From positions 124,001-188,000 of the forward strand of contig WBMZ01012062.1 in the NCBI GenBank assembly GCA_013400975.1: a stretch of DNA of 64,000 nucleotides, read 5' to 3'. Shown here piece by piece: positions 50,957-61,885 of this stretch; the stretch's first letter is position 1, and every line of letters starts with the position of its first letter. This stretch comes from Atrichornis clamosus. Its lineage: Eukaryota > Chordata > Aves > Passeriformes > Menuridae. The notes under the pieces are model-generated. The model did no database searches. It saw only the letters and a program-made list of their open reading frames with translations, and was not told the origin of the DNA. Position numbers and translations under genes: made by a program.

Positions 50957-53623
50957 GTGAGGGAAAGAAGAGAGGTTCAAAGAAAAAAAGCTAAAATTAA
51001 ACAGTGCCTGGCTTTGAAAGCTAGGGGAAGTAGCATACTTTGAGGATGAAAGTGGAAAATTTATTCATTAGTTTATGTCTTTGAGAATTTTTATAAAGTA
51101 GTTCTTATGAAAGCATCACAGCTCTGGTTGCAGAGGAACAGGACCAGAGACTGATGTTCTACTCAAAAACAGTGTTCCCTGCACTGCCAGGTCACACACG
51201 CTGGATTCATTGATCCTGGGAGGGTGCTGAATTGATAATGGACACTCCTGGGAGGTGCCTATCCAAGCACTGACGCAACCCATTGCCTGAGACCTGGCAG
51301 ATTTGCAGCACAGGGTGAGACAGCTTGCAAGATATCTCACTAACTTCTGTGCTTCCGTGGGTTTTTTTTAATGTGCTGCTACAAAAACCTCTGCTGCTGA
51401 AATTTATTCAAATACCATTTATTTAGGAAGCCCTGGGTTCAAACTGAAAAAGTTTTCAAAGTTGCATGAACTCAGGGAGCCTAGAGATGTCATCACTCTG
51501 GCTTTAAAGTGTTAATCAGTGACTAGGGCAAAAACAAGCCATACAAAACCACAAAAAATTCCTTGGGTGCAGTTTGTGAGTTAGGTTCCCAGCCTCCTTG
51601 AGTCTCAGAGTCACTATGTTACTAAATGTGAATGGCATTTACTGCAAACAGAGACTCCAAGAAATCATTCTCAGCCTTCCAAAGCAATTTTCCAGCCTCT
51701 GATTTTTGGTATAAAATCGTTACATGTTTCTTCTTCTCAAATATGCAGTAATTTGAATGGAGTGTGGTTGCTGCAGGGAATTAATCAGAGGAGGTGGCTG
51801 CACTTCACTTCCAAGCCATTAGTGGAGACTGACAGAATCAGTTGCAGGGGTCAGTGGAGTGAGTAAGCCACAGCGGTACAGCTGTGAGCCACGAGGACAG
51901 GAACCCACCTTCACACTTTTATGTTTGTTTGGTTTTTTAAAGGGCCACAAAGAGATTTGGAGGGTTTCAAAATCCTGGCTTGCTGCCTCATGCCTAAAGG
52001 CTCATCATTCCTTGTGCTTTATCACCGATTATGTTGCAGATGATCTGAGGAGCAAAGACCTTTCCATTCCCTGTCAGGAGCAGCCTGGTGGCCTGAAATC
52101 TATTTTATTTGTCTTTTAATATTCAGAGAAAAGAAAGTTCAGCACTTTATTACATTTCTTTCTCCTGCCTCTGAAAAATGGAGCTGCAATATGCATGCAC
52201 ACATGCAGACCTATGTTATGAGAACAAACTGCAAGTACTGGACAAACTTCTCTTTTGAGAAATTATACAAAAATTATGTAATTATTCTTTAGCTGCAGCC
52301 AAAGGAGCTAAACTGAACTTTCAAGAATATACTCAAAGATGGACATTGCTTAAATTTTTTCTGGTCCCCCAATTAAACCAAAATCATCCATATGCCATGC
52401 TCCCTTTCCTAGAGATTGTGCCATATAACAAATCAAAGAGGATTCTGTTTTTAAATAAATTTCACCTGTGACTTTTAAACTTTGGTATTGAAATCAGTAT
52501 AGGTAGGGCAATGTCATCAGTGGGACCGTCAGTTCAACACTAATGCTTTGGAAAATCTTGCTGATGAGATGCACTTTAGCTAATTGAACATATTACATTT
52601 TTAAATGTAATAAAAGGTTCTACATTTGCAGTTTCATCTGTAGAGAATTGTTTTTTACCCCAATAAAAAGAGTGTTATAACCCTTCTCTCTGTGGAGCCA
52701 TTCATTTATTTTCCTTACAAAACATTATGTCAGATCTACACAGACTGCTGTTTCTTTCTGAAGTTTCCATATTTTAGTTGCTTAGTTTTGGATGTACAAC
52801 ACCGAATTACCCCTTCCCATTGCCTTTAAACTAAAAGAAACACATGACAGCCTTGATCTCTTCTCTAATATAGGGGTGTCTTCAGATGTTAACCACCAGT
52901 CCATGTGATTCCTATACTAAATGGCCCCTTTAAAATATTCCCTATCCTTGACTTTCCTTTTTTCTTTTCTGCTACATTATAACACTGGCAAAGTGTGTGA
53001 AATTGATCCTTTGCAAGTAACATGTATTTAAACGTCAAAAGGATTTGTACCTCTGCTTAGCTAAACAATATTAAATTACCATACAGTATGTCAAAACTAT
53101 GCTTATTGTCTGGATTTGCTGTTTCCTGTACATATCGGAAAGAATAATTTTTTCCTCTTTTTGTTTTACATTTGGGAAGAACAGGGAAAGAATTTCTGTT
53201 ATTTTCATAACACGGCCCAGAAAAGTCACTGCCATTGCAGTTTAGCATAGTCTCTCTGCAATCCAAGGATTTTTAAAATCATTTTGGGACACTGAAATTC
53301 ACATATTGCAAGTAAAAATGATGTTAACGTGCTTTTCAGACCACTGCACAGTGACTGATTCAGTCTTACATCTAATCTGGCTTGGTCATTCAGCCCAACC
53401 CCTTAAAAACATACATTATATGTACTAGAGTTGTATAACAATAGTTTGATTCAGAACAATTAGTTTGAAAAAAGAATGAGGAGAAACAAAGTCATATGAC
53501 AATCTGTGTGATGTTCAGCAAATAGTTTTGAGTAAAAAGGAGAAAAAATATACTTTTAATGAACATATTTCATTTCCTGAAGAAAATTCTCATTTTGAAG
53601 GAGCCTTTGTTATTTCAAAATTA

Positions 53624-53690
53624 CAAAACAAACAAACAAACAAAAAAACCCCAAAACAACACCAACCCCAAACAAAAAACTCAAACAGAA
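53624..53690. repeat. A/C-rich low-complexity tract
   Basis: A CAAA repeat (ACAAACAAACAAACAAAAAA) passes into a region of C and A only, with CCCCAAAAC and CCAACCCCAAAC words. On the other strand this is G/T-rich. Such tracts are common in bird introns and intergenic DNA. Confidence 0.9.
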
Positions 53691-53968
53691 CCCCCAGGCA
53701 AATAAGAAGCAGAAAAAAAAGGCTTAGAAGTAAAATATTGTGATATATTTTTATAACTCAATCCAAGAGAAAGCATTTCATAGATATTGTCAATATTTTC
53801 CAGGCAGGAAAGTGAGGGCAGTCATTAATTGCATTCAATGCTGGAGTCAAAAGCAAAACAATTCCTCCAAGCACGCCCAGGTTTAACACATATCCCAAGC
53901 AGAAGAGAAGTGCAGCAGCAGGGAGCTCGGGCAGGACTGCACAAGCGGTTGGAGTGGGAGGATGGGCT

Positions 53969-54043
53969 CTGCAGCCCACCCGGAGCACCACAGCACTGCA
54001 GAGCTCTCAGGGCTCTCAGCACCGTGCTCCGGGTGAGCTGCAG
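53969..54043. repeat. GC-rich inverted repeat with 20-bp arms
   Basis: CTGCAGCCCACCCGGAGCAC at 53969-53988 is the reverse complement of GTGCTCCGGGTGAGCTGCAG at 54024-54043 except for one mismatch. The inner 12 bases of each arm pair perfectly. The 35-base loop between them is also GC-rich and contains short self-complementary words. As RNA this would fold into a stable hairpin of about 75 nucleotides. It sits in a GC-richer island (about 53870-54075) inside AT-rich DNA. It could be a structured RNA, a hairpin-forming regulatory site, or a remnant of a foldback transposon. I do not recognise it as a known microRNA. Confidence 0.85.
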
Positions 54044-54210
54044 CACTGGAACAGAGCTTGGACAGGGAGGGCTGGTTGCTTTTACCTGAAACAGTGGTTT
54101 GAGAGCAATAAAACATTCTACAACAAGCCTAGGTACAAAAAACTTCCCCGGGTGTTTTTCCTCTGCTTGGGCTCTGACTTTTTTCCTCAAAATCACCATT
54201 ATAATTTTAC

Positions 54211-54263
54211 TTCTTCTTTTTTTTTGGGGGGGAGGGGTTAGTTGGGTTTTTTTGTGAGTTTTT
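54211..54263. repeat. T/G-rich low-complexity tract
   Basis: A pyrimidine run ending in nine or more T passes directly into seven G, then GGAGGGGTTAGTTGGG and another T run. The G runs could form a G-quadruplex, though only loosely spaced. Confidence 0.88.
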
Positions 54264-55668
54264 CAACCTAATAAGGTTGTTAGTTTATACTGTGGGATGA
54301 GGGTTTAACCTCATAACTTGATCTAAAATAGAGTGATTCTTTATAGAAAAAGGACTATGGCTGCAAGTCTGATACAATTTTCTGACACCAGTAGGATATG
54401 ATCAGGTGCTGCTTCTGCAGAGTTGCAAGGCATTAACTGAGGCAGTCAAACCGTGGTTAGACTCCTATAACAGGCTGCTAAATAATGAAATATATTTTAG
54501 TGACTGTAGGAGAGTTAGCCTTCAATATGTGGAATAAAACTTTGGTTGGTGTTTTGGTGAAGAATAAAGTAGCATATGATATCAATTATTGTGTGGCAAT
54601 AAGATAAAACAGACAAATATACTGAGGTCCTTTGAATCTGTTTGCTATAAAAATCCTCATCAAAAAAGCCACGAAATGTTCTCAGATTAACTGCTGAACT
54701 TTTATGTCATTGACTTAGTTATAATTAGACTACTTCAAGGCAATAGGGAGGGGTTCATCACTGTGGTGTTTTGGTTTTCTTCTAATTATTACTAGAACAT
54801 CTAACACCTAATCTTCTTATTTTTATAGTTTGTATGACTGGCAGGTCCACGATGACAACTGTGTAATATAAACATACAATATCACTTTTATATGCTTCAA
54901 TGTAAACCTTGTACTTTAGCTTACCTGTCAATCTTGCCAGAAAACTTTGAAAGTACATTCTAATTGCTAGGATTAGTAATAGCAGATTGCCATAGTGGTC
55001 TGAAATTAAAACCAGCACAGATTACAGTGATTTAGAGTGTACCTGCCACTTGCACCTGTCATGGATAAAAATGCCAGCCTTCCATCACCAGTCTCTCCTA
55101 GGACATGCAAAGGCAATTCAGTGTCACCTGCAGAGGAAGAGGCTGCAGCACAAGAGGAGAAGAAAACACTTTGGGGTTCTTCTTGTGACCACCCACTCAC
55201 AGGCACGTTGGTTGATTTGATAAATAAACATTGAGCTCAAGCAACCAAATATTTACCAGGGAAGCAAATGTCTTTTTTACTTCCGTTTGGTTTTTACTTT
55301 TTTGGGTTATTTTAATTGAATTCTAATGCCTAGTTAAAATTCTAAAAGTTTCTAGGGATCCTAGACCCAATTACAAATTAATTGTCCTAAAATTTTGAAG
55401 CAGAACAGGTGAATAAGCTTAAAAGGATTGTGAATTATTCTCTTTAGTTAACAAGACATAACACAACCTGCTTCTTCTGGGGCATACTACCTTTTTTCTT
55501 AGGTACATATGTCTGATGATGGAAGGTTCTCTGACATTCCAGTTCTTGGGTATGCAAACACTTTTTGTGTTGTGGGGTGGAAGCACCAATATACAGCAAA
55601 TAATCAAACTACTGAAGCCCTGATGTTGCTGTGGAGCCATTCCAGGGTTTTATGGAAGACAGATCAAG

Positions 55669-55683
55669 CCACCAGGTGGAGAA
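55669..55683 (+). promoter_or_regulatory. Partial CTCF-like / E-box motif
   Basis: CCACCAGGTGGAGAA keeps the first eleven bases of a CTCF core and contains the E-box CAGGTG (the ZEB/SNAI type). The downstream half of the CTCF core is missing, so this is a weak candidate. Confidence 0.15.
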
Positions 55684-55730
55684 GGTATCAGAAGAAGGTA
55701 TCTCAGGTTAAGGCTATGGGGCTATGGTAG

Positions 55731-55780
55731 GGGGTGTTTTTTTGTTTTGGTTTTGGTTTTTGTTTGTTTGGTTTTTTCAC
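55731..55780. repeat. (T)nG low-complexity tract
   Basis: A G/T-only stretch of TTTTGG and TTTG words. It is the same kind of sequence as the opposite strand of the A/C tract at 53624-53690. Confidence 0.9.
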
Positions 55781-58700
55781 TTGTTTTCACCTAACTACTG
55801 AAAGCTCTGGCAGATGAGTAGAATTGGTTTTCCTCCCCAGTTAAATTCATACTCTCATTGAGGCTATGTGACGCTAGGAAGGGAATGGGATTAGCTTTGC
55901 AGATCCAAGTACATAGTTGCTTCCTCATTACAAGGAATAACACTTATTGCCTCAGAGTAAGTCACTTTGACAACACAGGAAAATGCAAAGGGAAATATTT
56001 CCAGTGAGACAGAGCCTTTTCTTGTGCTATGGGGCTCAATGCCCAGTGAGGCCATCTTATACCAGAGAAGGACAGCAGCATTTTGTGGTGAATATCAGAC
56101 AGCTAAATTTTTATACAATCAGTAGTTCACCATTTTGCTACACTTTGTGCAGATATTTATGCCAGAAAAGATGAGTGCAAAATATTTTCTCAAACCTCGT
56201 ATTTCCCTTTTTATCTAAATCTCCAATTTGGCTTCCTGATAGCTAGTAAGTTATGACAAATAAGTTAAAGCATCATGATCTTCATGTACAATATGACTGA
56301 AAAGGTACTCACAATCTCTTGGGTTATATATTTTAGAATATCAATTTAAATGCAGATTTTTAAGTCCCCGGTTAAGCATCCATGAGGGATGTCTCTCACT
56401 TGATTAAAATACCAGTAGTGAAAATATTTTGGATTTAACATATTCTTCCACACAGTGAACAGTTAATAGGGAGTCCCAGAGAGGATAAAGTTTAATGGAT
56501 GAATTTTTTTCAGGGAATTTTCAGGTAATGCAGTAATTCTCCAAGAAAGCTTACTTCAATATAACATAATCACAATGTACTTACCCACAAAAGAGTTAAC
56601 ACGTTACAGCGAATGCCCAAGTAATTTTTCCTTTTGTCATCCAAATTAATATTTATCTGTATGATAATGCTTGGCCAACAGGAGTTCCTGCTGGAGGTGG
56701 AAAGCCCAAAATTGCAATTTACCACATTGCACCTTGACTGTGCAGGCAACCCTGAAATGAAAATGTTTGCACTGATTAAGAGGAGAGGTATTATTTGGCT
56801 GTATTAAGTACAAGTCCTGGTCTTTAAACCTCTTTTCTACTGATTGGGAATGGTAGCCTCTTTCGCAGAACGAATCAGTTTTATGAAGTTCAAGCAGGAC
56901 AGCCAGGTAACACAACTGGATAAGATGGATTCCTCAGAAATTTAAGACAGCATCTTCCAGGTGCGCCTTTGCTGCATTGAATGCATGCATACATTTCAAA
57001 TTATATCAAACAACTCCCATAAGGCAAGTGCATGCTTAACTATGTACAGATTTGAATTATAAAAGATTCCCCACCCACGGGGGAAAAAAAAGTTTAATAG
57101 AAATTTGAGTTAAATACAGCTTCATTTCAGGAAGCTGCCTAGAAGTTATCAGATCCCAAGAAAAAACTCTACAGCAGGACAGAAAATTTGTCACTGCTAA
57201 TTCTTGTTTTAGCAATTGTATTAGTCTCTAAAACTGCCTTGTTTTTGTATAGTGGATTGCCTGAGCTGATCTACTAAGCATGGAAAGAAGTCGAACCAAT
57301 GTGGGTTATATTTGTTTTATCTTTAAGCCTAATGAAGGGACACTGAAAATAACAAAAGTCTGTCAAAAGTGGGCTGATAAGAAGCAGAGGGGTTTTGCAT
57401 GATGACCTGAGCATGTCAGAAGCTATACAGATGTGTTTAAGAATGGGAAGGCTCCCTTCCCTTTCCATTTGGTTGTGCTCAGGCTCAGTCTAGCCCACTG
57501 AAGCACTACTGCCCTTGTACACTGCAGGAACAAGGAGCAGCAGTGATGGATCCAGATCACCGTGCAAAGCTAATTATTCAGACAACAAGAATTTGCTCCT
57601 GGCTCCAGAGAAATGAATTTAAGGCAAGGTAGGAGAAATTACTCTTGACAGATATGGATGCATAACAACGTATGAGGAAATATCACTTCTCATGGTGATC
57701 ACGATGATCAAAAGGGAAGGCATGCCAGCAGCCTCTAGTCTTCCTGAGGCCAGGGGCATTTCAGTGAGGATGGTGAGGAAGATAATGAGATACTCTGAGA
57801 TGCTTACAGAGCTACTCTAGAATTTGATGTTTGGCCCAGCTAGTCCTCTTAACACATTGTGGTTGCTCCATGCAGTTCCCTAGTGCTTTATTTCTTTTTG
57901 TGTTGCAGATGTTGTTTAAATCTACTGATCTAGAAATAATACAAACCCTCCAACATCATTAATGTTACTTCAAACAAAGTTTCAGGGACCTCTAGACCAC
58001 AGCAATGAACATAACATGCAGCTTCATCTTAGTCCTTTTGAGAATGTGTCACGTATCCATCCCAGACTCTGTCTCGAGTGATTCATCAACCGCAGAAGTC
58101 CTCCCTGACATTAATCATAGGACACCCAGACTGTTCTTCCTCTATCTCTCACTGTCACTAACTTTATCTCTGCCCATCTGAGGCAGCTATCTCATACATT
58201 TAACCTCTTGCAGCTGTGATAGAGAATATTTTATTGTTTTATTGTTTTAAACTCCACTGGGTTACATCAGTCACTGATGCTGGTGATGACCAGTAGTGTC
58301 ATAAATGTCACAAGAGTCAGGACTGCACCCAGCCATCTTAGTCCATGTTTTTCTACTGCTTTAATATTTCTTGATATAGCAAGCACTTTTATCACAAGAG
58401 TCCTGGAATTTTTTTTTCCTTCTCATATGGTTATTTCTTTCCCTGTAAAACAGCCAGGCTTATTCTTTCACATGTCCCCATAATTTAATTGCTTGGCTTG
58501 TTAGCAGTACTTTTCCTTGTAAACTCTTGTCTATTTTTCATAATTGCTTTCAACTTCCAGATTCAACCTGATACTGTTGTAACAGTTTGCCTAGAAACAA
58601 ATAACCTCTAGCATTCTTCTACACACCAGATCCCGGCACAAAACTAAGAACTAAACTATAAAATGTTCATCTTTCTTCACTGGTAACCTTACCTAAACCC

Positions 58701-61537
58701 CACTCTCAAATGTCTCGTGGTTCAGCCTCAGTGTCCTACTACTGGAGAGTAACATGCTGTTCCAGGGGTGGCTCGTGTGGGAAGGACCACCAGCCTCGTC
58801 TAATCCTGCTTGCTCCAGTGTGAGCTCATCCCCAGGATGTCCCAAGCACACCTGGATTCCACTGCAGTTGCCCACAAATGCAGGTGCCCTGCAGTTGCTC
58901 AGATTTCTAGGATCTAATTCTGCTGCGGCATCAACACATACTTTGAGACTACGGAAAGGGTGCTTCCAAATCCTGCCTCAAGATTTCATGCCTGCTCAAG
59001 TGTTTGCCTGTGATTCTTTTGGTCCTATAACCATTAGCCTATTTTTTACCTGTTTTCCAACCTTATCTGAAACATCTAATGATTTTAACTGAAGTCACCA
59101 GGGACAGTGGACTTGGATGATTAGAAAGTCTTCATGATGCAGTATGTTGTTCTTCTTTGAAACCAGCAATGAGGGCTCCATGCAAGTATGAAAGAGTGAA
59201 AAACAGAAGAGGAAGTGGTTGTTTAATTGCACTGCAGATAGTTATTTTACAGTGCAGCAAGTTGTGCTTAAATGGTAATAATACAAATGTATAAAGATCA
59301 TTTTTTTCCTCTCAGTTGCACCCATTCTATTAGATTTTTTCAATCAGTGATTGTGGGTGGGTGTGGTGGGTATTATTCTGGAACAAACAAGAATCTCCAC
59401 CTTATTCTTAGCCCAGAAACTCCATAGTACGCAGCTGACATCAATGCTGTGTGGCATATGTCTCTGTAGACACAGACAATCACAAAGAATAAATCTGACC
59501 AGATCATACAACAAACTCTGTTTGAAAGTATTTTTAGTATTGCCTGCAGCATGGAAGACTGGAGAGCAGAATGAATTCTCTGCATGTCGGGGAAAAAAAA
59601 TCAGCAATACTGCTTACAGATCATTTATCTGCGTGCTACTCATCTTGCTAAATATTTGCAGTGGTAATGCTAAACATTACCAAAGACCAGGTAAACAACC
59701 ATTTTTAGTCACAGAAAAGGAAGGAAAACAACTCACAACACCTCAACTCCTTTTTACAACAAGTCCCTGAATCACCAGAGATTTTGAGCAATTTTTAAAC
59801 AACTTCTCAGTGCTTATGAAACTCAGGAATTTTTTTATTGAGGCTGTTTTTACGTGCAACCTTCTCCTTTCAGCTACAAGTATCCAAGCTCTTCTACCTG
59901 CCTAAGGACTGAAGTCCTGCTGATTGAAATGAGCTCTACATTACTAAAGTATGAACTTTCTTCATTGTGACTTTCCTAATACTTTCTATTTCTGTAGAAC
60001 TCAAATTCTTAACACAAACTAGGAGACATTTTTGTGGGGTTTCTGGAATTTCAAAGTTGCTTTGTCCTGTCACTGAGCTACTGGCGCTTGCTGCCAAGGG
60101 CAGAGGTGAAATGTATAGCAAACACAGCAGCCTTCTGGATTTTCCAGACAGTGTGCCAAGCACAGCTGCTTGTGCAAACTGACTTCTTACTGGATTCGAA
60201 CTGCAATAAAGTCTTCAAGCTTCAAAACTCCCTGGAAAGTTGGATTGTAACACTCCTCTGAAATGCTCCTTTCCAATACTTTTTAAAAGAATAGCAAAGG
60301 CCTTCATGAAATCACAAAAGTTGTTCATTTTCAGTGTCATTATCCCACCATTTGTCATTATCTCAGAAAATGCTGAAAGTGTGGGTGTCAATGGTGCTAG
60401 AAAGGGGACCACAAATGAATTCAAGAAATATTTACTTTTTTTAAAAACGCCAAGAGTATGAACACCTTGGCTACTTTAGTCTTCTACAATTTCTGATCAT
60501 TCAGGCTGTAAGCACAAGATTTCACTTTCTGGTGCCTTTAACATCAGTTGCATTGATGAGGTGACCCAGCTGGAATTCAGGCAAGTCATTTAGTTTCATG
60601 TGCAATAGGATGTAAGCACCTGAATTTGGCATAGCTGCTTCTGTTAGGACTTCTTTCCAACACAATAATTTTTAAAACTCCCTTCGTCAGCCACCTAATT
60701 TAGTAATTACCTAAACTTTTATGCTTTTTGCGAGCGAACATCTGCGGTGTCTGAACACCTTTTTACATTCTGCACATTTGCTGCTCTTCCCTTGCAGTTC
60801 AGCTGTTTCTGAAGTGGTCCAGGGCCCCAAACCACAGCTATGTCCAGGGCCCACGTACTGGTTTAGCCCTCAACACATGCAAACCTTCCACCCTCCTTGG
60901 AATATGAGGGATTGCTCTGCTGCTCCTAGAGACAGGTCTTATCTGTGACTAGTCCACATGTTCCATGCTATCAAAGATCTGGTGACCTGAGATTGGTCCT
61001 TATCACTTTTGAGACTGTTCCAGGCAGAATACTTGAGATTTGCTGGCTTTTGAAAGCAAGCCAATGACCCTGTAGCCTGTTAAGAGATGCTCAAATGTAG
61101 TGGTAGTGACAAGAGAGCAGTGCAAAGCAATCCTGTGAGAGCATTGAGGCAGTACTCATGTTAATGTTCTAATGGCCAAAAACGCAGGCATCACGAATTT
61201 GAATTGACTTGGATTTAAATTAGGATAAAAAAGAAAAATCACTGAAACTTCTTGGATGGCTGGGAAATTTACCAGAAACTCAGAGGCCCTGGCTTCAGTT
61301 GATTTTGCAGTATGTCCCTAATTAAATGAAATATTGTTACATCAAGAACTAAGACCCCTTCAGAAATGCTAGGCCATTTGGACTCACTTCCACACACTTG
61401 TTTTGTTTTCCAAAACCTGAAGAATTAGGACTTCCATGGACAGCAAAAGTCTTCCTGCATTGCAACACGTGCTATCACTTTGATAACTCCGACTCTCTAC
61501 TCAAAGAGTGGCTACTGTGCACAGAACAGTTGAGAGA

Positions 61538-61885
61538 GGATGAGATCTTCTGAGATCATCCAGTCAAATCCTGCTGCTCAAGCAGGGTCACCTACAGCAT
61601 GCTGTCTGAAGTCATGTCCAGTCAGATTTTTAATACTTCCACTGATGAGATTCTAAATTTTCTCTAGGAAATTTGTTCCAGAGTTTGATCATCCTCATGG
61701 TAAAAACACAGTCTCTTGTGTTCAGATTGAAGTTTCTGAATTTCAATTTCTGCTCACTGCCTGCTGTCCTGTCAACGGGCACTCCAGAGAAGAGCCTGGC
61801 TGCCTCATCTTCATTCCCTCCCATCAGAAATGTATAGGCACTGAAAAGATCCTCCCGTGAACCTTCTTATCTCCAGTTTACTGCT
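61538..61885 (-). mobile_element. CR1 LINE 3'-end fragment, minus strand
   Basis: This is a 5'-truncated CR1 in reverse orientation. On the plus strand one reads, in order, GAGATCATCCAGTCAAATCC, GCTCAAGCAGGGTCACCTAC, then GTCCAGTCAGATTTTTAATA, a TTTGTTCCAGAGTTTGATCA segment and CTGCCTGCTGTCCTGTCAAC. It closes with AGAAGAGCCTGGCTGCCTC and a decayed CCTTCTTATCTCCAG. This is the family's usual order for a minus-strand copy. It is older than the copy at 32631, judging by its many substitutions. Confidence 0.93.
61630..61824 (-). pseudogene. Remnant of CR1 ORF2 C-terminus
   Basis: The minus-strand frame inside this CR1 copy reads ARLFSGVPVDRTAGSEQKLK, then a basic segment (FRNFNLNTRDCVFTMRM) and LWNKFPRENLES, the recognisable C-terminal tail of CR1 ORF2p. 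The reverse-transcriptase and endonuclease domains are absent and the tail is diverged. It is a fossil coding segment. Confidence 0.8.

Larger units (their letters stand above)
43636..53620. other. Single-copy DNA, no gene seen
   Basis: No known protein, RNA gene or transposon was recognised across this stretch. An AP-1/MARE-like TGACTCA lies at 45313-45319. A conserved-looking segment at 46020-46215 and an exon-like segment at 50848-50956 are described separately. Small A runs (for example 44907-44921) are ordinary. Confidence 0.62.
54044..61537. other. Single-copy DNA, no gene seen
   Basis: No gene was recognised. G/T-rich tracts at 54211-54263 and 55731-55780 are listed separately. A partial CTCF-like site lies at 55669-55683. 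The 112-codon frame at 58754-59092 and the 139-codon frame at 59351-59770 show no family features, and other frames overlap them. Confidence 0.62.
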
